Below, piece by piece: positions 50,011 to 58,533 of a DNA stretch of 64,000 nucleotides (the stretch's first letter is position 1; every line of letters begins with the position of its first letter). Source of the stretch: JALRHH01 sp964590315 (GTDB lineage: Bacteria > Patescibacteriota > Saccharimonadia > Saccharimonadales > JALRHH01). The position numbers and the translations under genes were made by a program. The stretch is taken from positions 102,619 through 166,618 of the forward strand of contig CAZPVS010000001.1 of the NCBI GenBank assembly GCA_964590315.1, written 5' to 3'. Below the pieces are notes generated by a model. That model had not been told where the DNA came from. It saw only the letters and a program-made list of their open reading frames with translations, and did no database searches.

Positions 50011-51084
50011 ATGTTCTGTATTGCTGCGTTTATCGTTTTGGTAATTATTGGGGTGTTCTCTGCAAAATACCGTAGATTACTGAAAAAATCATGGGGTTGT
50101 GTTGCCCGCAAACTGACATTGCGGCCCTGTGACACAACATTTAAAAATGAATTAAAAAGCCGCATGCTGGCCCGAGTTGCCGTCCGGCGACCGCAGTATC
50201 TCAAGGCTGCAAATATTGGGATAGAAGTTGGTGCCTTTCTCAAAGTATTACTGACGGTCTTGAGTCTCTATGTTGCGGTAAAAAGTGGTTTAAACCTGTA
50301 TGTGTACGGAACATGCAATCCCTCAAATGCCGCCTCATGCAGTCTTGGATCTGAAGCCTGCTCTATCGAAACAGTGAAGCCAAGTTTCGTCGATTCGGCA
50401 AAGGATTTGCAGCTTCACACGTGGTTTGCAGATGAGTTTCGAGGATTTGCAGAAACAGTGACTAATATTCCCACCCGTATGCAGACCTGGATGGCGGAAG
50501 AGTACGTACCCACTCAAGCGAGCTATGAAAAACCCTTTGATGCTCGTAAACCTACAGCAGTAGAGATCATCGATCCCGGTTGTCAATTCTGTGGGCAGCT
50601 CTATAAGAACCAAAAAACAGCTGCTCTTTCTGACAGGTACAACGTGACCTACATCGCATATCCTATACAAGATACCCGCACACCAAGCGGATACAAATTC
50701 CCCAATTCTTTACTCGTTACCCAGTACCTCGAGGCAATCAAACTGTCGCCCCTCTCTAATGAAAAGGAGGCGGTAGACTGGAAAATTTTGGACCGAATCT
50801 TCACCGGTACAGATCGGCAGGGAATGAACTATCAGGTTAAGATAAATATGCTCCTTACAAGTACTGAGACCGAAAAACTACTGCAGGAATGGTTGCAAGA
50901 GTTTGGCTATGATGCAGATGAGATACGCGTAATCGCACGCGAATCACGTTCAGAAGGCGTCAGGAAACAGATCGAAGCAAATAAGATTATCGTAGATGAT
51001 CGAGTCAAGACGGTTAAAATACCGACCATCATATTTGATGGACGACGGCACAGTGGGGTTGTGGACATCGATCAGCTTAGATAG
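50011..51084 (+). CDS. Membrane-anchored DsbA-like thiol-disulfide protein
   Basis: A 357-residue protein with a short N-terminal helix, a second helix near residues 75-95, then an outside-facing thioredoxin-fold domain: VEIIDPGCQFCGQLYKN with a CxxC active site and cis-Pro in KIPTIIFDGRRHSG, with an inserted helical region. The linker region holds two more Cys pairs (GTCNPSNAASCSLG, EACSI). It is probably an oxidoreductase for exported Cys-pair proteins, many of which are seen here. The overlapping arrangement with the cysteine desulfurase-like gene suggests shared expression. Confidence 0.82.
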   Translation: MFCIAAFIVLVIIGVFSAKYRRLLKKSWGCVARKLTLRPCDTTFKNELKSRMLARVAVRRPQYLKAANIGIEVGAFLKVLLTVLSLYVAVKSGLNLYVYGTCNPSNAASCSLGSEACSIETVKPSFVDSAKDLQLHTWFADEFRGFAETVTNIPTRMQTWMAEEYVPTQASYEKPFDARKPTAVEIIDPGCQFCGQLYKNQKTAALSDRYNVTYIAYPIQDTRTPSGYKFPNSLLVTQYLEAIKLSPLSNEKEAVDWKILDRIFTGTDRQGMNYQVKINMLLTSTETEKLLQEWLQEFGYDADEIRVIARESRSEGVRKQIEANKIIVDDRVKTVKIPTIIFDGRRHSGVVDIDQLR

Positions 51085-51089
51085 CGCAA

Positions 51090-53384
51090 TTATGGAGTTG
51101 TTGGCTCGGTAGGGGTGGTTCCATCACCCGGATCAGTTGGCTCAGTCGGTACTGTCGGGTCCGTTGGCTCGGTAGGGGTGGTTCCATCACCCGGATCAGT
51201 TGGCTCAGTCGGCGTTGTTTCTCCCCCGTCCGTTTCCTCGGGGTTTTGGGGTAAATTTTCCTGACCTTCTTCAGCATCATCATTTTTTGGCTTATTCTCT
51301 TCGTCGTCTTCAGGCTTTTTGGTTTCTTCCTGAGGCTTCTGTGGCTCGGCACACTTGAAGGGCCCTTCAGTGCCACGGACAAAATACTCCTTGGTAGTCG
51401 TGTTGTTATTGCAGACCTGCATCTGGACAACTCCTGACGGTTGAGGGAACTGCTCTACTTTTGCACCACGCATAAAGGAAGTCATTGCCGAGCGCCATAT
51501 AGGACCCGCACCCAGGGAGCCCCCGACACCACGCATCGGAGTATTATCGTTATTTCCTACCCACACACCAATCGCCACTTGCGGAGTGTAGCCAATTGTC
51601 CATGCGTCCTTGCTATCATTGGTTGTCCCGGTCTTTACAGCGGCTGGCCTCCCGATGTTGAACCTGCTACCCGCAAGAGGGGCTCTTGCTTGTTCATCAG
51701 ACAGAATAGACGACATAATATACGAAGCTTCCTTGCCCATCACTCGCTGCGCTTTTGGCTTGTACTGATAGACACTGTCATCGAATTTATCTTTGATTTC
51801 ACTGATACTTGTCGCAGTATACTGATCACCACCCTTCGCCAGCGAGGCGTAGGCATTAGTCATATCTAACAAGCGAGCTTCGGCAGTACCGAGGGCAAGC
51901 GATAATCCGTACTTCTCTGGTTCGTTAATGGTAGAAATACCCATTCGCTGCGCCGTTTTTGCTGATGCCTCCACCCCGACCATTTCCATCACCTTCACGG
52001 CAGGGATATTGAGCGAGTTAGCTAATGCATAACGGACCGTAACATCACCTCGATATCTAAAGTCATAGTTGGTAGGCCGGTAACCACCGCCAAAATCAGT
52101 AGGTTTATCTTCCAGTATTGTGGCGGCAGTGAGCTTACGCTTATCAATGGCTTCTGTGTAGTAGATGGGCTTAAAACTTGAGCCGGGCTGTCGAGGAGTG
52201 ATAGCCATATTTACCTTGCCATATTCAGTATTGTTCCAATCTGCGCTACCCACGAGTGCCCTGATTTCACCGGTTGACGGGTCAATGGCAACTAACGAGC
52301 CGTTTCGGGCATCTTGTATCGCCAGGGTTTGTATCTGCTTCGCCACTGCCTCCTCTGCTGTTTTTTGCCAGCCAAGGTCAAGCGAGGTCTTCACTCGGAA
52401 GCCGGATCGGATAATTCTTTCCTCGCCATATTTTTCATTTAATTCGTCGATGACCATTAATGCAAAATGGTGCGCATTACCGTCATCAATTTCTTCTGGG
52501 GGTATATAGGTGAGTTGTTGATCGCGGGCGTTCTTTTCTTCCTCACTGGTTATGTACGTATCGTCCTGCATGCGGGACAACACGTATGCTTGACGCTTCT
52601 CAGCCTTCTCTTCGTCACCATTTGTGGGGGCATAGGCACTTGGGGCAGGTAAGATGCCGATGAGCATAGCGCTCTCTGCGAGGTCTAAGTCCTTTGCTGA
52701 CTTACCAAAATATGTCTGGGCAGCATTTTCTATTCCGAACGCGTCGTTCCCGTAGTAGACCGAGTTAAGGTACATCTCAAGAATCTCATCTTTGGTATAT
52801 CGTTGCTCAATGGCAATCGCCATACATAGTTCCTGATATTTTCTGAGAAAGTTCTTATCAGTAGTCAATAGATTGTTCTTAACAAGTTGCTGTGTAATCC
52901 CCGATCCGCCACTGCCGGTCAGGTCTGTCTCCTTGACGTTGTTGAAGAGGGCACGGCTCATGCCTCGCACTGAAAATCCGGGATCAGTATAAAAGTTCTT
53001 GTCTTCACTCGCGACGAGTGCTTTAGGGAGGTGAGGAGACATATCAGCCAGTTTAACCTGTTTGAAATCTTTGACGACCCCGCGCGAATAAAACACCTCG
53101 CCGTGTTTATCGAGTAAGGCGATCCCCGTATTGTTATGGTTCATCAATCTTTCTGGGTCTGAGATAGCCCGCGCATAATAGGCAAATGTGCCAATAGCTA
53201 TGATAAGTCCCATGCCAACAGCAGCACTCGTCGTGACAATTATCTTTTTCTTCGTCGAGTATTGCCGAAATCTTCGGATGAGCGGCAGGTTAATAAATTG
53301 ATCGTAAACTTTCTTAACTCTCATACGTAAACCAGTATGGTTATATACTTTTTTCCTTACAATTGGCTTAGAATTACGAACCAT
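51090..53384 (-). CDS. Bifunctional penicillin-binding protein (class A)
   Basis: A 764-residue protein that polymerises and crosslinks peptidoglycan. After a cytoplasmic basic part and membrane helix comes GT51 with the catalytic Glu in ALVASEDKNFYTD, then the transpeptidase with SxxK in PGSSFKPIYY, SLN in ANSLNIPAV and KTGTTNDSKDAW. The C-terminal 120 residues are Pro/Glu/Thr-rich, encoded partly by a 50-bp direct repeat, and probably span the wall. I chose ATG 53384, preceded by AAAGG; GTG 53390 is the alternative. Confidence 0.95.
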   Translation of the reverse strand: MVRNSKPIVRKKVYNHTGLRMRVKKVYDQFINLPLIRRFRQYSTKKKIIVTTSAAVGMGLIIAIGTFAYYARAISDPERLMNHNNTGIALLDKHGEVFYSRGVVKDFKQVKLADMSPHLPKALVASEDKNFYTDPGFSVRGMSRALFNNVKETDLTGSGGSGITQQLVKNNLLTTDKNFLRKYQELCMAIAIEQRYTKDEILEMYLNSVYYGNDAFGIENAAQTYFGKSAKDLDLAESAMLIGILPAPSAYAPTNGDEEKAEKRQAYVLSRMQDDTYITSEEEKNARDQQLTYIPPEEIDDGNAHHFALMVIDELNEKYGEERIIRSGFRVKTSLDLGWQKTAEEAVAKQIQTLAIQDARNGSLVAIDPSTGEIRALVGSADWNNTEYGKVNMAITPRQPGSSFKPIYYTEAIDKRKLTAATILEDKPTDFGGGYRPTNYDFRYRGDVTVRYALANSLNIPAVKVMEMVGVEASAKTAQRMGISTINEPEKYGLSLALGTAEARLLDMTNAYASLAKGGDQYTATSISEIKDKFDDSVYQYKPKAQRVMGKEASYIMSSILSDEQARAPLAGSRFNIGRPAAVKTGTTNDSKDAWTIGYTPQVAIGVWVGNNDNTPMRGVGGSLGAGPIWRSAMTSFMRGAKVEQFPQPSGVVQMQVCNNNTTTKEYFVRGTEGPFKCAEPQKPQEETKKPEDDEENKPKNDDAEEGQENLPQNPEETDGGETTPTEPTDPGDGTTPTEPTDPTVPTEPTDPGDGTTPTEPTTP
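51100..51149 (-). repeat. 50-bp direct repeat, copy 1 (PBP tail)
   Basis: Identical to 51163-51212, with a period of 63 bp. It codes for part of the PTEPTDPGDGTTPTEP region of the class A PBP, so copy number could vary. Confidence 0.85.
51163..51212 (-). repeat. 50-bp direct repeat, copy 2 (PBP tail)
   Basis: Second copy of the repeat at 51100-51149, in the same reading frame. Confidence 0.85.
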
Positions 53385-53574
53385 TATCACCTTTTATGCA
53401 GCTTTACTGCTGTTAAATACTTAACGGATATAATTATAAGCTGTTCTGTCCATCTATGGATACATTCCGCCACAAAACACACGTACATTTATATTGATTG
53501 AAAGATACTTAACAGAAACACAAAATCATTTTACTTACACTATTTAATGTTAGAAGAAAAATGTGGAGGATAAC

Positions 53575-53667
53575 ATGATGAAAGCCTGGGAAGAGTTTAA
53601 AGAATACCGCACTGAGCGTAAGCAAATTAAAGAAGCACTCAGTTTCGATAACAGATCATTCTATTAG
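53575..53667 (+). CDS. Possible 30-residue peptide
   Basis: A short frame with a good ribosome site (TGGAGGA at 53564-53570) before two in-frame ATGs. The product is charged and helical, starting MMKAWEEFKEYRTERKQIKE and ending DNRSFY. It has no hydrophobic segment. There is no downstream partner in the same frame. It may be a genuine small protein or a chance frame. Confidence 0.4.
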   Translation: MMKAWEEFKEYRTERKQIKEALSFDNRSFY

Positions 53668-53776
53668 CAGAGGGTGCGTGCGCTCGTGGTAGCACGTTAT
53701 GAGCTACCGCATAGCCAAGAGGGTGCAGCATGACCGTATCTAGCAATTTTCTTACATATTCAGCTACAATATGGGC

Positions 53777-54031
53777 ATGGAAGACGAACTGCATGCATTT
53801 GAAGATGTCTTAGATGTCTCTACTGATGCTGGCATTATTCAAGATGCATTTGATGGAGCAAAGGAGCACATCCGTAATTTGTGCACTCCGCGGAGTGCCA
53901 TCCACCGTTTTGGTGAACTTGCGATTATTTGTGCATTGTTGGATGCTAAGGATGATGTTGCGCAGTTACATCGTCCCCGAGTAGTGACGATGGTTATAGG
54001 TGCCTGGGGGATGGTCCTGCGTAATTCCTAG
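53777..54031 (+). CDS. Hypothetical helical protein
   Basis: An 84-residue protein starting MEDELHAFEDVLDVSTDAGI, with a helical middle containing IQDAFDGAKEHIRNLCTP and a hydrophobic C-terminal part. No family recognised. TACAAT at 53765-53770 lies 6 nt before ATG 53777, a leaderless arrangement seen at several other genes here, which gives some support that the gene is real. An in-frame ATG at 53771 would begin inside that arrangement. Confidence 0.45.
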   Translation: MEDELHAFEDVLDVSTDAGIIQDAFDGAKEHIRNLCTPRSAIHRFGELAIICALLDAKDDVAQLHRPRVVTMVIGAWGMVLRNS

Positions 54032-54059
54032 TTCTTAGACATCAAGATTCTGTCTACGG

Positions 54060-54827
54060 CTATATCAGAGTATTGGCGAATATTTGGACTGCGAGGGCGC
54101 TTTTGGCCGTAAAACTTAGCACAATATATGCCACTTCACCCCTTAGATAGTCTGTCCACTTACCTCGTGCTTGGTATTGCTTGTACTGTACCAGTGCAAA
54201 AGAATTGAACAAGGCAAAGATGGAAAATATGATGCCGTATACAAATGTCGGTGGGCTTGCAGAAGAGGGTGATCCAGGTGAAATGACGCTAATGGCTACA
54301 ATAAGCCATGGAATAATACCGGCAATACAACCGAAAATAAACGGTAGCCAGCGCCCATCCCCAGGTGAAGTATATTCTTCCTGAAGCCACCCAAAGAGAA
54401 TCATAGAAACGTTGACCCCAAATATTGCCAACAGTGCTGCGTAGTCGCTAATGCCGGTTATTTGGGCAATTAGAATGATCATTAATGAAGAACTAATGGA
54501 ATATTCTACCCACCGGAAGATGTTTTTACTTTGTTTGAGCGAAGCGATGTAACGAGGGAAGAATTTGCCCGAAGCAACCAGGAAATGAAACAGGGCAGAC
54601 AACCCAAGGAATAATGCAACTGCATAGCCGGTTCTGATATTAAACAGCGTCACCGGATCCGTGAATGCACTCCCCGGAGGACCTGCCAAATAACTGGCGG
54701 TTACCGGTAATGAAAAATTATTAGAAAGTAATAGTATCCCAAGCGCAAAGGTAAGGTGAAACACCCCAGCGATGACATTGAGGCGACGTAGCATCTGCTT
54801 TTTCTGTAAGGTCATGGATTTCATCAT
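54060..54827 (-). CDS. Heliorhodopsin
   Basis: A 255-residue seven-helix protein of the heliorhodopsin family, photoreceptors inverted in the membrane relative to type-1 rhodopsins and with no known pump activity. The counterion-type Glu is E108 in FRWVEYSISSS and the retinal-binding Lys is K242 in LSFTAKSALAVQIF; in heliorhodopsin 48C12 the equivalents are E107 and K241. The N-terminus QMLRRLNVIAGVFHL also fits. No retinal biosynthesis gene is in the window, so retinal may be taken up or made elsewhere. It overlaps the upstream membrane-protein gene by 4 bases. Confidence 0.93.
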   Translation of the reverse strand: MMKSMTLQKKQMLRRLNVIAGVFHLTFALGILLLSNNFSLPVTASYLAGPPGSAFTDPVTLFNIRTGYAVALFLGLSALFHFLVASGKFFPRYIASLKQSKNIFRWVEYSISSSLMIILIAQITGISDYAALLAIFGVNVSMILFGWLQEEYTSPGDGRWLPFIFGCIAGIIPWLIVAISVISPGSPSSASPPTFVYGIIFSIFALFNSFALVQYKQYQARGKWTDYLRGEVAYIVLSFTAKSALAVQIFANTLI

Positions 54828-55318
54828 ACCTGACTCGCTTTGGTCTTGGTTGAAGGTAATTTGACGAATCGGTGGTATCCAAGATAGAGCACAACGACGA
54901 GGCTGATACTCACCATGACAAACATGTACTTACTGTCTTGAGAGGCCAACCCACGGCCTATCCCGTAGAGGAGTGAGAACAGGCCACCGAGCATTATCCC
55001 GTCAGAAATAATCTTGATTTTCTTTTCAAAGGCGATGCTAAGGGCGAGCAGTAGTACCGCAGCTCCGAGTGTCATCATCGAGACGTTGCGGTTATAGGGT
55101 TTCATTTTTTCGTCATGTTGACGCATCTGCTTTTCAAACTCTCGGGACTTCTGTTCTTGTTCCGGGGTTGGCTCTTTTGCGTAGCTCATTGACTCTTGGG
55201 GATACTCCGGAGCTGGTGGTGAGGTATAAAAGGTGTCGATACCTACCCCCACGAAAATCGCGATTAATATGCCAACAAAGAACGTATATACGAGCTGTAA
55301 TATTTTATTATCTTCCAT
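54824..55318 (-). CDS. Four-helix-or-fewer membrane protein coupled to heliorhodopsin
   Basis: A 164-residue protein with an N-terminal helix (LVYTFFVGILIAIFVGVGI), a charged Glu/Gln/Lys-rich outside or coiled-coil segment (about residues 45-75), and two to three further helices up to residue 150. No family recognised. Its stop overlaps the heliorhodopsin start as ATGATGA, so the two are surely one operon with this gene first. That makes it a candidate partner or output protein of the photoreceptor. Confidence 0.7.
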   Translation of the reverse strand: MEDNKILQLVYTFFVGILIAIFVGVGIDTFYTSPPAPEYPQESMSYAKEPTPEQEQKSREFEKQMRQHDEKMKPYNRNVSMMTLGAAVLLLALSIAFEKKIKIISDGIMLGGLFSLLYGIGRGLASQDSKYMFVMVSISLVVVLYLGYHRFVKLPSTKTKASQV

Positions 55319-55345
55319 GTCCAGAACCTCGCTTTCTTACGTTTT

Positions 55346-55351
55346 ATTATA
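55346..55351 (-). promoter_or_regulatory. -10 box of heliorhodopsin operon
   Basis: TATAAT on the minus strand, about 28 nt before the ATG at 55318. No clear -35 element. Confidence 0.4.
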
Positions 55352-55467
55352 CGCCCAGCCTGAGGAAATAAATGCCATGAAATGTTACTAGAGTGAGTAA
55401 CGCTCCAATGGCACCAGCCCCCTGTCTAACTGTTTCAAAGAGGTAAATCGATAGAGCATATTTTATC

Positions 55468-55956
55468 TCACGGAAAAATAAATAGGTCAACATCGCCATG
55501 AGCCGTAGGTTTACGACAGGTGATTATCCCACCAAAGGTTATAAATTTCTTTTTGACATGTTCATTCTGGGCCCACGTAACGGACACGGGGGTAGCACCT
55601 GTATCGCGAATGACATCTATCCGGTGTGAAAGTAAGGCAGTCCATATCCCTAGTCGTCCCAGTGTTGGCTCAACAAATGCCCCGCCCATTTCCAATAAAG
55701 GTGCCGTGGGATAATCAAGAGCCGCTTGCCATTCAGTTATGTGAGATTGATTTGCATACTCTATAAGACCATGGCCAACGATTTTCTGCTTGTCAACGGC
55801 GACATAACGGTGTATCGCTGCACGGGCGTACAGTCTTTTTCCTAACTCCATTTTGGGAACGTGTTGTGGGTAGGGTAGTCCGGTGGCCTCTTGAGATCGT
55901 TCGTACATACTCACGATTTCATCCCTATCATCAGGTCTTGCCAATCGTATTTCCAT
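55468..55956 (-). CDS. GNAT-family N-acetyltransferase
   Basis: A 162-residue acetyltransferase-like protein. The N-terminus MEIRLARPDDRDEIVSMYERS is the GNAT fold opening; MGGAFVEPTLGRLGIWTALLSHRID corresponds to motif A, where the usual Q/R-x-x-G-x-G/A reads less perfectly as EPTLGRLGIW. Substrate unknown. Start is ATG 55956. It stands alone between the heliorhodopsin operon and SRPBCC gene, in an accessory stretch. Confidence 0.75.
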   Translation of the reverse strand: MEIRLARPDDRDEIVSMYERSQEATGLPYPQHVPKMELGKRLYARAAIHRYVAVDKQKIVGHGLIEYANQSHITEWQAALDYPTAPLLEMGGAFVEPTLGRLGIWTALLSHRIDVIRDTGATPVSVTWAQNEHVKKKFITFGGIITCRKPTAHGDVDLFIFP

Positions 55957-56007
55957 CAACTCATCATAACAAAGAAGAGGCCATATTAAGGATGTTTAGC
56001 GGAGGTC

Positions 56008-56448
56008 CTATTTTTCGGGACTTTCAGCAGCGATTTTAAGCTGAGCAAGTCCTTTTTCGATTGCCTTGACCAAAGCCTTCTCACTACTTCTCTTAAGAAG
56101 TTTTGGTATCAATCCATCCCATGATTCTTCTGTTGTTACGGTCGTTAAACCTTCTTTTGAGCCAATCCGCCAAATATGGATCGCTCTTATCCCAAACAAC
56201 TTGCCTGACCATGCTATCAAGCGTGGTGCACTTACTTCTTCCAGTGTTGAGGTTATGGTCCCTGGGCCCGCTTTCCAAACAAATGTAGTTCCAGGCTCCA
56301 ATTTTCCGTTGAGTTTAGTCCATGTAGTTTCCGGGTTCCAATCAGGCCATTTCTCAATATCACTCATGATCCGCCATATTTTTTCAACTGATGCATTGAC
56401 AACTACAGAGTCCGAGTGCTTAACAGGGGCCTCGTTATGTATATTCAT
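56008..56448 (-). CDS. SRPBCC-family lipid/ligand-binding protein
   Basis: A 146-residue SRPBCC (polyketide cyclase/START-like) protein. DSVVVNASVEKIWRIMSDIEKWPDWNPETTW is the family opening, and a C-terminal long helix (LLKRSSEKALVKAIEKGLAQLK) closes the cavity. These proteins bind hydrophobic ligands. Start is ATG 56448, with GGAGG five bases before it; it is translationally coupled to the DUF2568 gene upstream. Confidence 0.85.
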   Translation of the reverse strand: MNIHNEAPVKHSDSVVVNASVEKIWRIMSDIEKWPDWNPETTWTKLNGKLEPGTTFVWKAGPGTITSTLEEVSAPRLIAWSGKLFGIRAIHIWRIGSKEGLTTVTTEESWDGLIPKLLKRSSEKALVKAIEKGLAQLKIAAESPEK

Positions 56449-56786
56449 CATTGCCTCCAGCTTATCAGAAGTACTTCGTTCAGTAAGACAGCGCCAGCTA
56501 GTACGAAGCCAGCGGTTTTATGACCAGTAGCGAATAGGAGCGCGACCGCTGTTCCAAACAAGAGAAGTTCAATTAGCATTCTCTGAGGCTGATCAAGTAA
56601 ATGTGCTGCCTTAGGGGCTATAAACGTGCCCCAGATTAATGCGGCGCTGAGTGGCAGAATAATTACTAAGAGCCACTTAAAAAGGAGATGATTCGTTATA
56701 TGAAACCCGCCAAAACAAAGTGCGAAAATGAGGCATAGTTCGAGAGTGAACCTCAGACCGAGATTTAAACTTTTTAATGCTTCCAT
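56448..56786 (-). CDS. DUF2568 (YrdB-like) membrane protein
   Basis: A 112-residue membrane protein with four helices. NLGLRFTLELCLIFALCFGG near the start and APKAAHLLDQPQRMLIELLLFG match the DUF2568/YrdB family of unknown function. It is first of a two-gene unit with the SRPBCC protein, a pairing that occurs in other bacteria as small mobile accessory sets. Confidence 0.82.
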   Translation of the reverse strand: MEALKSLNLGLRFTLELCLIFALCFGGFHITNHLLFKWLLVIILPLSAALIWGTFIAPKAAHLLDQPQRMLIELLLFGTAVALLFATGHKTAGFVLAGAVLLNEVLLISWRQ

Positions 56787-56865
56787 TCCATAACTATATC
56801 AAAATCACTTCTATAATTACTAAGGTTAAGTTACCAAACACAAAGACAGGATTATGAGGAGGTGA

Positions 56866-57026
56866 TGGGTCAAGAGGGACTCGACCTTTACGGCAATTCA
56901 AATTTAGAATTACCAAGTAAACCCTTCGGGCTAAAGGGCGGGAAACACCCACTGGGTATTTTCGTTCTCGTTCACTTATGACAAGCCAAAATAAAAACCG
57001 CACACAAGGCACGGTTCTTATTTTGG
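56866..57026 (-). ncRNA. tRNA-3'-end-like element and terminator (degenerate)
   Basis: On the minus strand AAAGGTCGAGTCCCTCTTGACCC (near 56866-56890) looks like a tRNA T-arm and acceptor end, preceded by several hairpins. It resembles the minus-strand end of the second element at 57024. A separate 15-bp hairpin at 56986-57026 serves as terminator behind the latter. No full cloverleaf can be built, so this may be a relic or structured RNA. Confidence 0.4.
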
Positions 57027-57078
57027 AGGGCCAGGAGGGACTCAACCTACCTTTGGCAGGCCCGAAACTACATCTTTG
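57024..57078 (-). repeat. 55-bp direct repeat, copy 1, tRNA-3'-end-like
   Basis: Identical to 63946-64000. On the minus strand it ends GAGTCCCTCCTGGCCCTCCA, like a tRNA T-arm and acceptor with CCA, and GGGCC/GGCCC can pair into a minihelix. A terminator hairpin follows directly. It marks one edge of the accessory block with the aminotransferase, adenylating enzyme and TyrRS-like genes. Confidence 0.9.
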
Positions 57079-57321
57079 AAAACAAGTTTTCAAGAGTAGA
57101 TTTCCTTGCGAACAGCCACAGGCTGTTCTCACCTCTCCACCCTTTGGCGTGTCGAGTGCTCGAGTCCATATAGCTCAGCCACATAAAAACACCTACGGCG
57201 AGGTAGGTGTTTTTATATGGAGGGCCATCGTAGATGTTATCGCAACTAATCTTCAATGCACGGGGCGGTTATAGCGCCTGGCATTTCGTCATTCGTTGTA
57301 GTGGAATTACTTATAACGTGG
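57079..57321. other. Non-coding region with hairpins beside the 55-bp repeat
   Basis: No gene. It holds a palindrome TTGAAAACAAGTTTTCAA, hairpin GAACAGCC/GGCTGTTC, a terminator-like hairpin at 57185-57215 (stem ACACCTAC/GTAGGTGT) and TATATGGAGGGCCA at 57217-57230, a second occurrence of the start of the 55-bp repeat. Confidence 0.5.
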
Positions 57322-58533
57322 CTATGAGAATAAATTCCCATCGTTAATGACGGTGTAGCGGTCCGAAAACTTTTCCAGCCAGTGCATATTACCGCCGTAG
57401 CCGGTTGGCTGGCACCCGCCCCAACCTTCGGTTGGACGGATCAAGCTGTGCTGTGAATTTATGGTGTACCTTGCAAAATCAGTGTCGGCTACGATTTGAT
57501 CTGTAAATTCCTTATTGTCGCTAAATATGTTCATTCCAGAGCGGTACTTGCGTTTGCTTACCAGATTAAGAAGCCGCCCGGTGGATTCATAAGATTTAAC
57601 CCAAAATGTTGGAAGAAAGTACGCGTTGTCGATAAACAAAGAAGATTCATTTGGTTCAAAAATAATAACAGGAATATCCGACGATGCTGAAATAACATTC
57701 TCGGGATGTGCTGCCTCAATGTCCTGGGTGAGAGCCGGAAAGAGTTTGTCCTGCGTTGCGCTGAGCTGAGGAGCCATGAATTGAATAAAATGCTCGCTTT
57801 GTAGCTGATGATAGCGGGATGAGAGCGCCGTAGTTAAGTCGCCAAGATTATCCCGATGGACGTATATGCCTTGCAAGCGCTGGCAGCGCTGTCCGCTGTG
57901 ATGGAAAGCTTCGGTGAGCAGATACTCTGCGTATGCCTCAAAATCAACTGTCGGCGAATCGTGTTTGAATACGGCAAAATCGGCTCCTTCGATTTCGGGC
58001 TGAAATTCTACGAGGTGCTTTGCACATTCTTGAGCTACCTTCTTTGCGTTATGCTCGGAGCCGAAGAAAAAGACTGCCTGCATCTTTGGAATCAGTCCAT
58101 ACGCTACATCAGGGTCGCCGTCGACAAAGGTTAGCTTGCTGTGTAGGGCCGGGAATTGTTCTTGGATGGGAAGCCAGACCTTCTTTGCAAGCTCAAGCGC
58201 TGAGCGGCTCGGACGGACTGACACTCGGTTGCCGGCAACGAGAGCGTGTAAGATGGGAAAGATGTTCATAATGAGCGGCTCGTTATACGACAAGAACAAA
58301 AGCACGTTTCCTTTTGGCTTATGACGCAGTACTTCAAATGTGTCATATTGATTTGATGTGTATTGTCGAAGGTTCGTTACGGCGTAGGCATAGTCTTGTT
58401 CGAAGGCCCACGTGGTATCGTTTGATATAGCTGCATTCAGACGCTCGTAATAGGCTTTATCTGCGGAAAGTAGCTTTTCAATAGCTGAGCAGATCTGGGC
58501 TGTCTCTGCTCTTGGAAGGATGGCGCTAGACAT
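57322..58533 (-). CDS. LuxC/ALDH-like acyl reductase
   Basis: A 403-residue member of the aldehyde dehydrogenase superfamily, closest in style to acyl reductases of the LuxC type. SYNEPLIMNIFPILHALVAGNRVSVRPSRSA is the NAD(P)-binding entry, HLVEFQPEIEGADFAVF the next conserved block, and HHSGQRCQRLQGIYVH carries the nucleophilic Cys. It would reduce an activated acyl group to an aldehyde. It overlaps the adenylating-enzyme gene by 8 bases as third gene of a three-gene operon with an aminotransferase. Substrate unknown. Confidence 0.8.
   Translation of the reverse strand: MSSAILPRAETAQICSAIEKLLSADKAYYERLNAAISNDTTWAFEQDYAYAVTNLRQYTSNQYDTFEVLRHKPKGNVLLFLSYNEPLIMNIFPILHALVAGNRVSVRPSRSALELAKKVWLPIQEQFPALHSKLTFVDGDPDVAYGLIPKMQAVFFFGSEHNAKKVAQECAKHLVEFQPEIEGADFAVFKHDSPTVDFEAYAEYLLTEAFHHSGQRCQRLQGIYVHRDNLGDLTTALSSRYHQLQSEHFIQFMAPQLSATQDKLFPALTQDIEAAHPENVISASSDIPVIIFEPNESSLFIDNAYFLPTFWVKSYESTGRLLNLVSKRKYRSGMNIFSDNKEFTDQIVADTDFARYTINSQHSLIRPTEGWGGCQPTGYGGNMHWLEKFSDRYTVINDGNLFS

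Noticed and set aside
53575..53667. Toxin-antitoxin pair at 53575 and 53777
   Set aside because: Neither product matches a toxin or antitoxin family and their starts are independent, so no pair can be supported.
56866..57230. Integron attC-like cassette site
   Set aside because: No consensus GTTRRRY/RYYYAAC core was found and no integron integrase gene is in the window.
57024..57230. Complete tmRNA gene
   Set aside because: No GGGG-type 5' end pairing with the 3' end and no tag reading frame could be found, and a terminator hairpin interrupts the region.
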